Part shown: piece after piece, positions 33,402 to 44,400 of the stretch
Position numbering within the stretch: position 1 is the first letter of the stretch
How the letters are laid out: the number at the start of each line of letters is the position of its first letter
From: Taklimakanibacter albus
GTDB lineage: Bacteria > Pseudomonadota > Alphaproteobacteria > Rhizobiales > Aestuariivirgaceae
Direction: 5' to 3'
Assembly: GCF_016595235.1 (NCBI RefSeq)
Contig: NZ_JAENHL010000007.1
Span: forward strand, 1,710,765-1,774,764
DNA: 64,000 bases
Program-made: the position numbers and the translations under genes
The notes under the pieces: generated by a model
The model's input: only the letters and a program-made list of their open reading frames with translations
Databases searched by the model: none
Told to the model about the DNA's origin: nothing

Positions 33402-35338
33402 TGTCACGCTTCATCGAATTCCAGGGCGGCGACGTCGAAGCCTATCTGCGTTCGCAGGAAGAGAAGGATCTCCTGCGCTTCATCACCTGCGGCAGTGTCG
33501 ATGACGGCAAGTCCACCTTGATCGGCCGGCTTCTCTATGAAGCCAAGATGCTGTTCGAGGACCAGCTTTCAGCGCTCGAAGCGGACTCGAAGCGCGTCGG
33601 CACGCAAGGCGGCGCGCTCGATTTCGCCCTTCTCGTCGACGGTCTGTCGGCCGAGCGCGAACAGGGCATCACCATCGATGTCGCCTATCGCGCCTTCACC
33701 ACCGACAAGCGCAAATTCATCGTCGCCGACACGCCGGGCCATGAGCAATATACCCGCAATATGGCGACCGGCGCCTCGACCGCGGATCTCGCCATCATCC
33801 TGATCGATGCGCGCAAAGGCGTGCTCACCCAGACGCGCCGCCACTCCTTCATCGCCACTTTGCTCGGCATCAAGAACATCGTGGTCGCCGTCAACAAGAT
33901 GGACCTGATGGAATATCGCCGCGACGTCTTCGAGGCGATCGAGGCGGATTACCGCGCCTTCGCCAAGAATCTCGGCCTCGAGGATTTCACCTGCATTCCG
34001 CTTTCGGCGCTCAAAGGCGACAATGTCATCGACCCGTCCGAGATCATGACCTGGTATCACGGGCCGACCTTGATGGCGCATCTCGAAGGCGTGCCTGTCG
34101 GCCGTGAATCGACTGACGGCGCCTTCCGGCTGCCGGTGCAATGGGTCAACCGGCCGAACCAGGCTTTCCGCGGCTTTTCCGGCAATGTCGTCTCCGGCAT
34201 CGTGAAACCCGGCGATGAGATCCGCGCCGTACCCTCGGGGCGCACCTCGAAGGTCGAGCGCATCGTGACTCATGACGGCGATCTCACCGAGGCCATTGCC
34301 GGCCAGGCGGTGACGCTGACACTCGAGGACGAGATCGACATCAGCCGCGGCGACGTCATCTGTGCCGCGACCTCGCCATTGACCGTCGCCGACAAATTCG
34401 AAACCCGCATCTTGTGGATGGACGACGAGGAGATGCTGCCCGGCCGCCCCTATCTCATCAAGGTGGGATCTCTCACCATTCCCGGCACCTTCGAGGCGCC
34501 GAAATACAAGGTCAATGTCAACACGCTCGAACATGTGGCAGCGAAGACGCTGAGCCTCAACGAGATCGGCATCGTCAATATCGATCTCGACCGCGGCATT
34601 CCCTTTGCCCCCTATGGCGAGAACCGTCATCTCGGCAGCTTCATCGTCATCGACCGCTTCTCCAACAATACGGTCGGCATGGGGCTGATCAATTTCGCGC
34701 TGCGTCGCGCCTCCAACATTCATTGGCAGGCGATGGACGTGCACAAGGCGTCGCGCGCCGCCAAGGCCGGCCAGAAGCCGACAATTCTGTGGTTCACCGG
34801 TCTCTCCGGCTCCGGCAAGTCGACCATCGCCAATATGGTCGAGAAGCGCCTCCATGCCGCCGGCCACATGACCTATCTGTTGGACGGCGACAATGTGCGC
34901 CACGGCCTCAATAAGGATCTGGGCTTCACCGATGCCGACCGCGTCGAGAATATCCGCCGCGTCGCCGAAGTGTCGAAGCTGATGGTCGATGCCGGCCTCC
35001 TCGTCCTCGTCTCCTTCATCTCGCCCTTCCGCTCGGAGCGGCTGATGGCGCGCGAGCTGGTGGGCCAGGGGGAATTCGTCGAGATCTTCGTCGACACGCC
35101 GCTCGCCGTCGCCGAAACCCGCGACGTGAAAGGCCTTTATGCCAAGGCGCGGCGTGGCGAGATCAAGAACTTCACCGGCATCGATTCCGATTACGAAGTG
35201 CCGGAGAAGCCTGAGCTCCGCCTCGACACGACGAAGATGTCGCCCGAGGAAGCGGCTCAGGCGATCATCACGCATCTGACCCGCAGCGGCCGGCTCACCC
35301 CCGACATTCCGGTCATCGACCCGCCGGGCTTCCAATGA
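33401..35338 (+). CDS. cysNC: Bifunctional sulfate adenylyltransferase GTPase subunit/APS kinase (CysNC)
   Basis: A 645-residue fusion. Residues 1-430 are the EF-Tu-like GTPase Cys[11 protein letters not shown] (G1), [15 protein letters not shown] (G3), NKMDLM (G4). After a short linker the C-terminal 190 residues are APS kinase CysC with P-loop [15 protein letters not shown] and [14 protein letters not shown]. Together with CysD it makes 3'-phosphoadenylyl sulfate for sulfate reduction or sulfation. ATG at 33401 is supported by the overlap with cysD; the longer frame from 33242 lies within cysD. Confidence 0.95.
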   Translation: MSRFIEFQGGDVEAYLRSQEEKDLLRFITCGSVDDGKSTLIGRLLYEAKMLFEDQLSALEADSKRVGTQGGALDFALLVDGLSAEREQGITIDVAYRAFTTDKRKFIVADTPGHEQYTRNMATGASTADLAIILIDARKGVLTQTRRHSFIATLLGIKNIVVAVNKMDLMEYRRDVFEAIEADYRAFAKNLGLEDFTCIPLSALKGDNVIDPSEIMTWYHGPTLMAHLEGVPVGRESTDGAFRLPVQWVNRPNQAFRGFSGNVVSGIVKPGDEIRAVPSGRTSKVERIVTHDGDLTEAIAGQAVTLTLEDEIDISRGDVICAATSPLTVADKFETRILWMDDEEMLPGRPYLIKVGSLTIPGTFEAPKYKVNVNTLEHVAAKTLSLNEIGIVNIDLDRGIPFAPYGENRHLGSFIVIDRFSNNTVGMGLINFALRRASNIHWQAMDVHKASRAAKAGQKPTILWFTGLSGSGKSTIANMVEKRLHAAGHMTYLLDGDNVRHGLNKDLGFTDADRVENIRRVAEVSKLMVDAGLLVLVSFISPFRSERLMARELVGQGEFVEIFVDTPLAVAETRDVKGLYAKARRGEIKNFTGIDSDYEVPEKPELRLDTTKMSPEEAAQAIITHLTRSGRLTPDIPVIDPPGFQ

Positions 35339-36342
35339 CGGCTGCCGCCATCCGCTTCACCTGGCTGAACGGGCCCGATATCGCCCGTCTCGCCATGACG
35401 GATGGCGAGATCCTGGCCGCCGTCGAAGGCGGACTCCTGGCGCAGGGCCAGGGCCAGACGGTGATCGAGCCGCGCATGCATCTGACGCCCGATCCCGCCT
35501 TTCGCGGCCATTTCAACGTGCTGCGCGGTTATGTGGCGCCGTTGTCGCTCGCCGGCGTCAAGATCGTCGGCGATTATGTCGACAACTGGCAGAAGGGCCT
35601 GCCCTCCGAGATGGCCCTTCTCAATCTCTTCGATCCCCGGACCGGCATGCCGGTCGCCATTCTCGATGCCACCGCCATCACCGAAATGCGCACCGGCGCC
35701 TTGACGGCGCTCGGCGCCCGCCGCCTGGCGCGAAAAGAGTCGAAGATCCTCGGCCATGTCGGCGCCCGCGGCACGTCCTATTGGAATGTCCGCCTGCTCG
35801 ATCATTATTTCGATTTCGACGAGATCCGCGTCCATTCACGCCGCAAGGAAAGCCGCGAGGCCTTTGCGCAAACGCTTGAGCGCGACCTCGGTAAAAAGAT
35901 CATCGTCACCGAAGACTGGCAAAGCTGCCTCGCAGGCGCCGACATCATGGTCGAAGCCTCGCGCCTCGAAGCGCGTGAGGAGATCTTCAAGACGTCCTGG
36001 ATCAAAAAGGGCGCCTGCGTCATTCCCTATGGCACGGTGAGCGCCTTGGAGCTTTCCATGATGTCGATCATGGACAAGATCGTCATCGATGATTTCAGCC
36101 AGTTCCGCGCCGGCAAATTCGGGGCACTGCGTCCGCATATCGATGCCGGCCTCGTCAGCGAGGAAACCGTCCATGGCGAGCTCTGCGAGATCATCGCGGG
36201 CAAGAAGCCGGGCCGCGAGCGTGACGACGAGACGATCCTGTTCTGGCATCGCGGCCTGTCGCTTTCCGACATCGCGCTGGGCGCCGCGATGCTGGAGAAG
36301 GCCAGGAAACTCGGCCTCGGCCAGACGCTCGATTACGCGTAA
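35335..36342 (+). CDS. Ornithine cyclodeaminase/mu-crystallin family protein
   Basis: A 335-residue NAD(P)-dependent enzyme. The Rossmann region [37 protein letters not shown] and the substrate region [27 protein letters not shown]-like and [21 protein letters not shown] are family typical (Arg in EMRTGA and Asp near DDFSQF). Members act as ornithine cyclodeaminase, alanine dehydrogenase or ketimine reductase, so the reaction is open. ATG at 35335 overlaps the cysNC stop by 4 bases, so it is co-translated, a puzzling partner for sulfate activation. Confidence 0.88.
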   Translation: MTAAAIRFTWLNGPDIARLAMTDGEILAAVEGGLLAQGQGQTVIEPRMHLTPDPAFRGHFNVLRGYVAPLSLAGVKIVGDYVDNWQKGLPSEMALLNLFDPRTGMPVAILDATAITEMRTGALTALGARRLARKESKILGHVGARGTSYWNVRLLDHYFDFDEIRVHSRRKESREAFAQTLERDLGKKIIVTEDWQSCLAGADIMVEASRLEAREEIFKTSWIKKGACVIPYGTVSALELSMMSIMDKIVIDDFSQFRAGKFGALRPHIDAGLVSEETVHGELCEIIAGKKPGRERDDETILFWHRGLSLSDIALGAAMLEKARKLGLGQTLDYA

Positions 36343-36358
36343 CTGACACCCCTACAAT

Positions 36359-36388
36359 CCGTCATCCCGGCAAAAGCCGGCAAGACGG
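36359..36388. terminator. Hairpin between convergent OCD and hutG genes
   Basis: CCGTC-ATCC-CCGGC-AAAA-GCCGG-CAA-GACGG folds as two 5-bp stems with an internal loop, in the 61-base gap between convergent genes ending at 36342 and 36404. It probably ends transcription from both sides. Similar GTCATCCCGGC hairpins are dispersed in alphaproteobacterial genomes. Confidence 0.6.
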
Positions 36389-36403
36389 CAACAAGAGAGT
36401 GCA

Positions 36404-37192
36404 TTATGACCGCCAGGCGAGCATCGCTTCGGCGATGCGGCGCAGCACCGGCTTGAGCTTCGCCACTTTGGCGGGATCGAGCCGGTTGGAGCCGTCATCC
36501 ATCAGATGGCAGTCCTGCCCTTTCTCCATCTGCACCGCATGTACATTCTCATCGGGCTTGCCATAGTGGCGCGTGATGAAGCCCCCGATGAAGCGGCCAT
36601 TCGAGATCTGCGTGAGACCGCTTTCCTGCATGACCTTCTCGATCGCGGCCTGAACGCCGGGCGCGCAGCTTTCGCCTTTGACCGTGCCGAGATTGAGATC
36701 GGGAAGCCGGCCCGGGAAGAGCCGCGGCACGCGCGAGGCGATCGAATGGCAATCAAAGAGCAGCGCATAACCATGGCGCGCCTTCACCCGCGCGATCTCG
36801 GCGGCGAGCCCGTCATGATAAGGCTGCCAATAGACCTCGCGCCGACGCGCCACTTCGTCGGCGGAGACTTCCTTGCCGTCCCGATAGATCGGCGTGCCGT
36901 CGAATTCGATCGGCGGGCAGAGGCCGGTCGTCGCCTGGCCCGGATAGAGGCTTTCGTCCAGGGGCGGCCGGTTGAGATCGATCACATAGCGGCTGACATT
37001 GGCGCGCATCATGCCGGCGCCGAGCTCGGCCGCGAAATCATAGAGCTGCTCGACATGCCAGTCGGTGTCGGGAAGTGTCGCCGCATGGGGCGTCAGGCGG
37101 CCTGCGATGTCAGCCGGGACATCGGTGCCGGCATGCGGCACCGAGAAGATCAGCGGACCATCACCGGGGCGGAGATCGAAGAGTCGGGTCAT
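36404..37192 (-). CDS. hutG: N-formylglutamate deformylase (HutG type)
   Basis: A 262-residue zinc amidohydrolase that splits N-formylglutamate to glutamate and formate, the last step of the HutF-HutG branch of histidine use. Family motifs are FSVPHAGTDVPADI (zinc His), DLNRPPLDESLYPGQ, LLFDCHSIASRVPRLFPGRLPDLNLGT, and NGRFIGGFITRHYGKP. The gene sits alone, about 23 kb from hutF and hutH, although it acts in the same pathway. Convergent with the OCD gene. Confidence 0.93.
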   Translation of the reverse strand: MTRLFDLRPGDGPLIFSVPHAGTDVPADIAGRLTPHAATLPDTDWHVEQLYDFAAELGAGMMRANVSRYVIDLNRPPLDESLYPGQATTGLCPPIEFDGTPIYRDGKEVSADEVARRREVYWQPYHDGLAAEIARVKARHGYALLFDCHSIASRVPRLFPGRLPDLNLGTVKGESCAPGVQAAIEKVMQESGLTQISNGRFIGGFITRHYGKPDENVHAVQMEKGQDCHLMDDGSNRLDPAKVAKLKPVLRRIAEAMLAWRS

Positions 37193-37280
37193 GGAAGGAA
37201 CCTAATCTGCAACTGGACAAAGCGGTAGACGAATAACAGGCGGCTTCTATACTGGCGCCAGAGGTGGATTGCACGAGAAG

Positions 37281-37871
37281 ATGGAACAAGGCATCGCACT
37301 TCATGGTCCGGCCCAGCTGCGCGGGGACCGCGATCCCGCAGCCTTTGCCTTGGCCTTCGTCAACAGCTACGACCCGGTGCGCGCCGTCCCCGATCTCTTC
37401 GCCAATCCTGAATATGCGCGCGTCTTCCTGAGCGAATGGTGCGAGCTCGACTGGGACCTCGATTGGGGCAAATTGGCCAGAAGCCTGCAGCTCTATCGCG
37501 ATGACCTGCGCGCCATGCTGCGCCGCTTCGTGGCGGACGAGATGACGATGGCCGACCTCACGCTCTATCTCGACCACAAGCTCGCTCATTGGCCGTGGAT
37601 CGCCAAGCCCGTCCAGGCCGAGACGTCCTTCCGCGTCGTCTTCGTGCCGTCGCCGCAGCTGAAAGCCACCCAGCATGTCGAGGCGGTGGTGACGCGCGGC
37701 CTTGCCGATCTCATCGCCGAGCTCGGCCCCAAGCGGCTGCATCAATGCGAGGCGCCGCCTTGCGAGGAGTTCTTCGCCGATCACTCAAAACCCGGCCGCC
37801 AGCGCTTCTGCAGCAAGCGCTGCGCCACGCGTTACAATGTGGCTCTCTTCCGCAAACGTCATAAATCTTAA
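37281..37871 (+). CDS. CGNR-type zinc-finger regulator (variant motif)
   Basis: A 196-residue protein related to the CGNR zinc-finger family (ABATE domain plus C-terminal zinc ribbon). N-terminal helices contain FALAFVNSYDPVRAVPDLF; the C-terminal end has CEAPPCEEFFADHSKPGRQRFCSKRCATRYNV, where four cysteines can bind zinc. The usual CGNR tetrad is replaced by CATR. ATG at 37281 is chosen; a TTG 12 bases upstream also has a site. These proteins are thought to be DNA-binding regulators. Isolated gene. Confidence 0.75.
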   Translation: MEQGIALHGPAQLRGDRDPAAFALAFVNSYDPVRAVPDLFANPEYARVFLSEWCELDWDLDWGKLARSLQLYRDDLRAMLRRFVADEMTMADLTLYLDHKLAHWPWIAKPVQAETSFRVVFVPSPQLKATQHVEAVVTRGLADLIAELGPKRLHQCEAPPCEEFFADHSKPGRQRFCSKRCATRYNVALFRKRHKS

Positions 37872-38000
37872 TGCGCAGCAGCCGCTCCTGATCCGCAAGA
37901 ATCTCGCCTCCTGCCAAAAGCTTCAACTTCGGAGTGAATTGTTGTAGTTTTAAGCGACGCTTGCCTGAGGGAACGACAAACGGGAGACGGCGCCCGGCCC

Positions 38001-39080
38001 ATGGTATCAGAACTCATCGACGAACTTTACGAAGCGGCATTTATTCCGGAAAAATGGTCCGTAGCACTCGCGCGGGTCACGGCTGCGGCTGCCTCGAAGG
38101 GAGGGGCGCTTTTTGTGTTCGCGGATGGCCAACCCAATCGCGGCAAGGCCATAGCGCCTTTGCAGTCTCTGATGGATGAGGTTCTGGCCGATGTGAGGCT
38201 TTCCACCGCCGCCACGCGCATGAACACCATACGGCCGGCAAGCTTCGTCGATGTCGACAGTTTCATGACTCCAGCGGAGATCAGGGACGACCCGATACGA
38301 ATACGGTTGCGGGCCCTGGGCCTTGGCGCCCATGCCTGTACGGCAATCCCCATGCCGAGCGGTGAGATGGCCATGTTTGTTTTCCAGCGCGGTCAGGACG
38401 ATGGAAGTTACCGCGACGAGCATTTCACCATTCTCGACCGCTTGCGGCCCGATTTGGCGCGGGCCAGCCTGGCGGCCGCGCGCCTGGGGCTGGAGCATGC
38501 CCGCGGCGCCGTCGATGCCCTGGCCATGATGGGACTTCCGGCCGCCGTTCTCGCGGCGAACGGCCGCGTCAAGATCACCAACGCGTTGTTTGACCGGGAG
38601 CATACGCTTTTCGTGCCGACGGCCTTCGGGCGCGTTGCCCTCGCCAATCCGGAGAGCAATCGCTTGTTTCAGCTGGCGCTGCAGGCCACGAGCGGCACGC
38701 ATGTCCCGCGCTCGATACCGCTCCAGAATGCAGCGGCGGCGGCCATGGTGGTGCATGTTCTGCCGCTCAAACGGGACGCGCACGACCTGTTCTCAGGCGG
38801 CGATCTTCTCATCGTGGCGACAGCGATCAGCGCCAGCGCGCTGGTTCCGTCGCCGACCATATTGACGGGCCTGTTCGATCTGACGCCGGCAGAGGTGGGG
38901 CTCGCGACCGCGCTCGCCAAGGGGCTGAACCTGGCGGCCGCGGCGGCCGAGGCGGGTTTGCAATTCTCGACCGTGCGCACCTATCTCAGCCGCATATTTC
39001 GCAAGACTGGAACCAACCAGCAAAGCCAGCTCGTCGCGCTGCTGAAGTCGACCCATCCATTCCAGGGCTTGAGGCCATGA
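38001..39080 (+). CDS. LuxR-type HTH regulator, copy 1 of three
   Basis: A 359-residue protein. Residues about 1-290 are a sensor region of no obvious named family (SELIDELYEAAFIPEKWSVALARV, DDPIRIRLRALGLGAHACTAIPMPSGE, and a PAS-like MGLPAAVLAANGRVKITNALF). The C-terminus is a LuxR/FixJ DNA-binding domain: FDLTPAEVGLATALAKGLNLAAAAAEAGLQFSTVRTYLSRIFRKTGTNQQSQLVALLKS. No receiver domain. Its stop overlaps the next start (ATGA). The 129-base region upstream (37872-38000) holds no obvious element. Confidence 0.87.
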   Translation: MVSELIDELYEAAFIPEKWSVALARVTAAAASKGGALFVFADGQPNRGKAIAPLQSLMDEVLADVRLSTAATRMNTIRPASFVDVDSFMTPAEIRDDPIRIRLRALGLGAHACTAIPMPSGEMAMFVFQRGQDDGSYRDEHFTILDRLRPDLARASLAAARLGLEHARGAVDALAMMGLPAAVLAANGRVKITNALFDREHTLFVPTAFGRVALANPESNRLFQLALQATSGTHVPRSIPLQNAAAAAMVVHVLPLKRDAHDLFSGGDLLIVATAISASALVPSPTILTGLFDLTPAEVGLATALAKGLNLAAAAAEAGLQFSTVRTYLSRIFRKTGTNQQSQLVALLKSTHPFQGLRP

Positions 39081-40159
39081 TAGCAGAACTCATCGACGCG
39101 ATCTACGAAGCCGCCTTCATCCCCGAGAAATGGCCTGCCATTCTCGCCGGGATTGCCGAAGCGGCAGCCTCGAAGAGCGGCGGGCTCGTTCTGTTTGCCG
39201 ATGGCCAGCCCGTCCGCGGAACGACTATTCCGTCGCTGCAAGACTTGATGGACGAATTTGTTTCCGACGAGACGTTGCGGCTCTCCGCTTCCACATCATG
39301 CATGAGCACCGTGCAGCCGGCGAGTTTCATCGATGTCGACAGTTTCAAGAAATCCGAAGAGATAAGGGACGACCCGATACGCATCCAATTGCGCGCCCGC
39401 GGGCTCGGCGCGAGTGCCCGCGCGATTATTCCCATGCCGGGCGGTGAGATCATCCATTTTGTATTCCAGCGCGGGCTGGAGGACGGAGGCTACCAGCCGG
39501 AGCATTTTGCGCTGCTCGATCGCCTGCGGCCGGACATGGCGCGGGCCGGCCTGGCGGCGACGCGCTTAGGGCTGGAGCACGCCCATGGCACGGTCAATGC
39601 CCTGGCCACGATGGGACTTCCGGCCGCTGTTCTCGCGGCGAACGGCCGCGTCAAGGTCAGCAACACGTTGTTTGATCAGGAGAATGCGCTCTTCGTGCCG
39701 ACGGCCTTCGGGCGCGTCGCGCTCGCCAATCCCGATGGCAATCGCTTGCTGCAGCTGGCGCTGCAGAATTCGAGCGGCACTCACGTCCGCTCGATACCGC
39801 TCCAGAATGCAGCGGCGCCGGCCATGGTGGTGCATGTCCTGCCGCTCAAACGGGACGCGCATGACTTGTTCTCAGGCGGCGATCTTCTCATCGTGGCGAC
39901 GACGATCAGCGCCAGCAATCTGGTCCCGTCGCCGACCATATTGACGGGCCTCTTCGATTTTACACAGGCGGAAGTGAGTCTTGCGACCGCGCTCGCCAAG
40001 GGGCTGAGCCTGAAAGCGGCGGCGGCCGAGGCCGGTTTGCAGGTCTCGACCGTGCGCACCTATCTCAACCGTATATTCCGCAAGACCGGAACCAACCAGC
40101 AAAGCCAGCTGGTCGCGCTGCTGAAGTCGGCGCATCCCTTCCAGGGTTTGAATCCATGA
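39077..40159 (+). CDS. LuxR-type HTH regulator, copy 2 of three
   Basis: A 360-residue paralogue of its neighbours with the same layout: N-terminal IDAIYEAAFIPEKWPAILAGIAEAA, PAS-like MGLPAAVLAANGRVKVSNTLF, and C-terminal LuxR HTH (FTQAEVSLATALAKGLSLKAAAAEAGLQVSTVRTYLNRIFRKTGTNQ). It is joined by 4-base overlaps (ATGA) on both sides, so the three are translated as one unit. Sequence divergence between copies is spread over the sensor part; the HTH is almost the same, so the three probably recognise similar DNA but different signals. Confidence 0.87.
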   Translation: MIAELIDAIYEAAFIPEKWPAILAGIAEAAASKSGGLVLFADGQPVRGTTIPSLQDLMDEFVSDETLRLSASTSCMSTVQPASFIDVDSFKKSEEIRDDPIRIQLRARGLGASARAIIPMPGGEIIHFVFQRGLEDGGYQPEHFALLDRLRPDMARAGLAATRLGLEHAHGTVNALATMGLPAAVLAANGRVKVSNTLFDQENALFVPTAFGRVALANPDGNRLLQLALQNSSGTHVRSIPLQNAAAPAMVVHVLPLKRDAHDLFSGGDLLIVATTISASNLVPSPTILTGLFDFTQAEVSLATALAKGLSLKAAAAEAGLQVSTVRTYLNRIFRKTGTNQQSQLVALLKSAHPFQGLNP

Positions 40160-41232
40160 TCGCAGAACTCATCGACGCGACCTACGAAGCTGCCTTCATC
40201 CCCGAGAAGTGGCCCGCCATTCTCGCCGGGATTGCCGACGCGGCGGGATCGAAGTGCGGCGCGATCGTTCTGTTCGCGGATGGCCTGCCCGTCCGTGGAA
40301 CGACCATTCCTGCGCTGCAGGACTTGATGGAGGAGTTTCTTTCCAACGAGAGGATGCGGCGCTCCGCTCACTCATCACACGTAAGCGCCTTGCAGTCGGC
40401 GAAATTCATCGATCTCGACAATTCCATGGCGCCGGAAGAAATTCGAAACGACCCGCTGCGCATCCGCTTGCGTGCCCATGGTCTCGGCGCGAGCGCCCGC
40501 ACGATTATTCCCATGCCGAGCGGTGAGAGCGTCCACTTCTCATTCCAGCGCGGGCTGGAGGATGGAGGCTACGGGCCGGAGCATTTTGCGTTGCTCGGTC
40601 GCCTCAGGCCCGACATGGCACGGGCCGGCCTCGCGGCGGCGCGCCTGGGGATCGAGCGCGCCCGCGGCGCTGTCGATACCATGGCCGTGATGGGGCTTCC
40701 GGCCGCTGTTCTCACGACAAACGGCCACGTAAGGATCACCAATTCCTTGTTCGACCGGGAGAAAGTGAGTTTCGTGCCAACGGCCTTCGGGCGCGTTGCG
40801 CTCGCCAATCCTGAGAGCAATCGCTTGTTGCAATTGGCGCTCCAGGCCTCGAGCGGCACGCGTGTTCCACGCTCGATACCGCTCCAGAATACAGGGACTC
40901 CACCTATGGTGATGCATGTCCTGCCACTCAAACGGGATGCGCATGACTTGTTCTCGGGCGGCGATCTGCTCATCGTGGCGACGACGATCAGCGCCAGCAC
41001 GCTGGTGCCGTCGCCAACGATATTGACCGGCCTGTTCGATCTGACACCGGCGGAAGTGAGCCTCGCGGCCGCCCTCGCCAAGGGTCTCAGCCTGAAGGCC
41101 GCGGCCGCCGAGGCGGGACTGCAGTTCTCGACCGTGCGCACCTATCTCAACCGCGTTTTTCGCAAGACCGGCACCAACCAGCAAAGCCAGCTCGTCGCGC
41201 TGCTGAAGTCGGCGCACCCGATTCGCTCCTGA
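40156..41232 (+). CDS. LuxR-type HTH regulator, copy 3 of three
   Basis: A 358-residue paralogue: IDATYEAAFIPEKWPAILAGIADAAGSK, MGLPAAVLTTNGHVRITNSLF and C-terminal HTH FDLTPAEVSLAAALAKGLSLKAAAAEAGLQFSTVRTYLNRVFRKTGTNQ. It ends 34 bases before the first surface-gene element (41266). Together with copies 1 and 2 it is the best local candidate for the regulator of the autotransporter and the secreted repeat proteins. Confidence 0.87.
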   Translation: MIAELIDATYEAAFIPEKWPAILAGIADAAGSKCGAIVLFADGLPVRGTTIPALQDLMEEFLSNERMRRSAHSSHVSALQSAKFIDLDNSMAPEEIRNDPLRIRLRAHGLGASARTIIPMPSGESVHFSFQRGLEDGGYGPEHFALLGRLRPDMARAGLAAARLGIERARGAVDTMAVMGLPAAVLTTNGHVRITNSLFDREKVSFVPTAFGRVALANPESNRLLQLALQASSGTRVPRSIPLQNTGTPPMVMHVLPLKRDAHDLFSGGDLLIVATTISASTLVPSPTILTGLFDLTPAEVSLAAALAKGLSLKAAAAEAGLQFSTVRTYLNRVFRKTGTNQQSQLVALLKSAHPIRS

Positions 41233-41265
41233 GCGCTTCATCGATTTGAGGCTTCGCACGGCTGC

Positions 41266-41316
41266 CGCTCATTTTAGCATCATATGGTGATAGGCGGCCC
41301 CGGATTTTCCCGGCAC
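41266..41316 (+). promoter_or_regulatory. Shared upstream element, copy 1 (autotransporter gene)
   Basis: A 51-base block starting CGCTCATTTTAGCATCATAT and ending TTTTCCCGGCAC. It matches the copy at 48255 in 49 of 51 positions and the copy at 57555 in 28 of the first 31. It carries ATCA-tatgg-TGAT (41279-41291). It lies about 130 bases before ATG at 41417, in the right place for a promoter or activator site. The nearby sequence also shares CCCATTGGAGCA with the 48255 copy. Confidence 0.75.
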
Positions 41317-41416
41317 TTTTCCTGCATCGGGCCTGAATCGATGCGAACCGGGCGGGCGACGAGCGGTTCGGCGCGCCGGTCCCCATTGGAGCAGGCAGGC
41401 TCATCGGGGTACTCAT

Positions 41417-44400
41417 ATGATGCCATTCAAGACGGCGGCCAGCGGCCATTCGGCGGCTGAGCCAGAGCGAGCAGGCATCCAGCGGGCGGGCAAGTGGCCC
41501 GGAATGCGGGCTCTCCTGGGCAGCTCGATCCTCACCGGGGGCCAATGCGCGGCGCTGCTGTCGGCTTCCCTGTTTGCCGGATTGGCGGCGCTGTCCCCAG
41601 CCGTGGCCCAGGTCATCGATCTGCCGACGCAGGCGGTTCCCACGACCACCGACAACAGCACCGTTTGCGTCTCCGCCGGCGACTGCATCATCATTTTCTC
41701 GACCGGCAATGGCAATTTCATTGACCTCTCAAATACGGCGGCGCTGACCGCCGGCGGCATGGGCATCAATACCTCGACGGCCGGCGCGGGCGCCTACATC
41801 CTCATAGACAATTTCGGCAATATCACATCGGCGAGCCACGGCATCTCCGCCACGGCCTCGGCCGGCAGCGGAACCGGCGCTAACGGAAATCCCGGCGCTG
41901 GCGCCACGGGTGGCGGCGGCGGGAACGGCGATGGCGCCCCTGGCGGTAACGCGACCGGCAATGATGGTGGCGACGGCGGCCCCGGCACGGGCGGGGCCGG
42001 CGGGAACATCACGATCACCAATGACGCGGCGATCTCCACATCGGGCGGCGCGGCCCATGGCATAGGGGCGTTGGCCGATGCCGGCAGCGGCACGGGCGGA
42101 GATGGCGGCGCCGGCAATGGCGGAACGGGAGGTTTCGGAGGTGCCGGAAACCTCGGCGCTGGTGGCGATGGCGGTACCGGTACCGGTGGCAAGGGCGGCA
42201 ACGGTGGCGGCGGCACGGGTGGTGACGGCGGCGACATCGCCATCACCAACAGCGGCGCGATCACCACCTCGGGTGTTGACTCGCATGGCATCCATGCGAT
42301 CGCGCAAGCGGGCGACGGCACCGGCGGCAAGGGAAGCAATGGCGGCGCGGGCACCGGCGGAAACGGCGGCCCCGGAACGACCGGCGCGGGCGGCGATGGC
42401 AACACCGGCACCGGTGGCAAGGGCGGTGACGGCGGCACCGGCACGGGTGGTGACGGCGGCGACATCGCCATCATCAACAGCGGCGCTCTGACGACGACCG
42501 GGAACGGCATTCTTGTCATGGCGCTAGCCGGAAGCGGCACAGGCGAAGGCGGCGGCAGTGGCAATACTGGCACGGGCGGCGACAGTGGTGCCAGCGGCCT
42601 GGATGCCGGCGGCGATGGCGGTGCCGGCGTCGGCGGCAATGGCGGTGGCGGAGGTACCGGCACGGGCGGCGACGGCGGCGACATCATCATCACCAACAGC
42701 GGCGCGATCGTGAGCGGCAGCAGCGGCATCATGGCCATGGCTCAGGCCGGCAATGGCGCGGGTGGCGATGGCGGTGGCGGCGGTGCCGCAACCGCCAAGG
42801 ACGGCAGTGCCAGCGGCATCGGCGGCACGGGCAGCAAGGGCGGTGGCGCGAACGGCGGTCATGGTGGCGATGGCGGTGCCGGGACGGGCGGTTCCGGCGG
42901 CGACATCACGATCACGAATGACGCGGCGATCACCACATCAGATGTTTCGGCGCATGGCATCATGGCGTTGGCGGAAGCCGGCTATGGGACGGGTGGAGAT
43001 GGCCGCGGTGGCGGCGGCGCCACCGGCGGCGATGGCGGCAGTGCCGGTTTGGGCGCCAGCAGCGGCGACGGCGGCGGCGGCACGGCGGGTAACGGCGGCG
43101 ACGGTGGCGCCGGCACGGGCGGTGACGGCGGCAAGATCACCATCACGAATAATGGCGCTCTGACGACGGGTGGCAATGGCATTGCCGCGCAGGCCGATGG
43201 CGGCGTCGGGACGGGCGGAGATGGCGGTGCGGGCAATGCCGGTGCGGGAGGCTCCGGAGGTGCTGGAAACCTCGGCGCTGGTGGCGATGGCGGCTCCGGC
43301 ACCGCGGGGAACAGCGGCAATGGTGGTGCCGGCACGGGGGGTGACGGCGGCGACATCGCCATTACCAATACGGGCGCGATCACGACCTCGGGTGCTGGCT
43401 CGCGTGGTATCCTTGCGGTGGCGCAGGCGGGCAACGGCACGGGCGGTAAGGGCGACAATGGCGGCACGGGCACCGGCGGCAAGGGTGGACCCGGGACAAT
43501 CGCCGCGGGCGGCGATGGCAAGGCCGGCGCCGGCGGCAACGGCGGTGACGGCGGCGTCGGCATGGGCGGTGACGGCGGCGACATCGTCATCGACAACAGT
43601 GGCGCTCTGACGACGACCGGAAACGGCATCCTTGCCCTGGCGCAAGCCGGAAACGGTAGGGGCGGTGCTGGCGGCAGTGGCAATACTGGCACGGCAGGCG
43701 ACAGTGGAGCCGGCGGCCTGGGGGCCGGCGGTGATGGCGGCACCGGCACCGGCGGCAACGGCGGCGGCGGTGGCGCCGGAACAGGCGGCAATGGCGGCGA
43801 CATCACCATCACCAACACGGGCGCCATCGTGAGCGGCAACAGCGGCATCCTGGCCATGGCTCAGGCCGGCACTGGCGCAGGTGGTGATGGCAATGGCGGC
43901 GGTGTTGCGACCGCCAAGAACGGAGGTGCCGGCGGCAGCGGCGTCGGCGGCGGCTCTGGCGGCAAGGGCGGCGGCGCGAACGGCGGTCATGGCGGCGATG
44001 CCGGTGACGGGACCGGTGGTGCCGGCGGCAGCATCATGATCACCAACGACGCGGCGATCTCCACGTCGGGCGGCACGGCGCATGGCGTTCAGGCGGTGGC
44101 AAGTGCCGGAGATGGCACGGGCGGAGATGGCGGCAGCGGTGGCGGCGCCACCGGCGGCAATGGCGGTGTGGGCATTCAGGGCGCCGGCGGCGATGGCGGC
44201 GCCGGCACGGCGGGGAATGGCAGTCAAGGTGGCGCCGGTGCGGGCGGTGACGGCGGCAAGATCACCATCACGAACAATGGTGCCCTGACAACGGGCGGCA
44301 ATGGCATTGATGTGGAGACCAATGCCGGCAACGGGACGGGTGGAAATGGCGGTACCGGCAATGGCGGCACGGGAGGTTCGGGAGGTGCCGCCGCCTCAAT

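Noticed and set aside
33569-35335. A 588-codon minus-strand frame opposite cysNC
   Set aside because: Complement of a well-recognised gene; GC-rich codon bias opens antisense frames.
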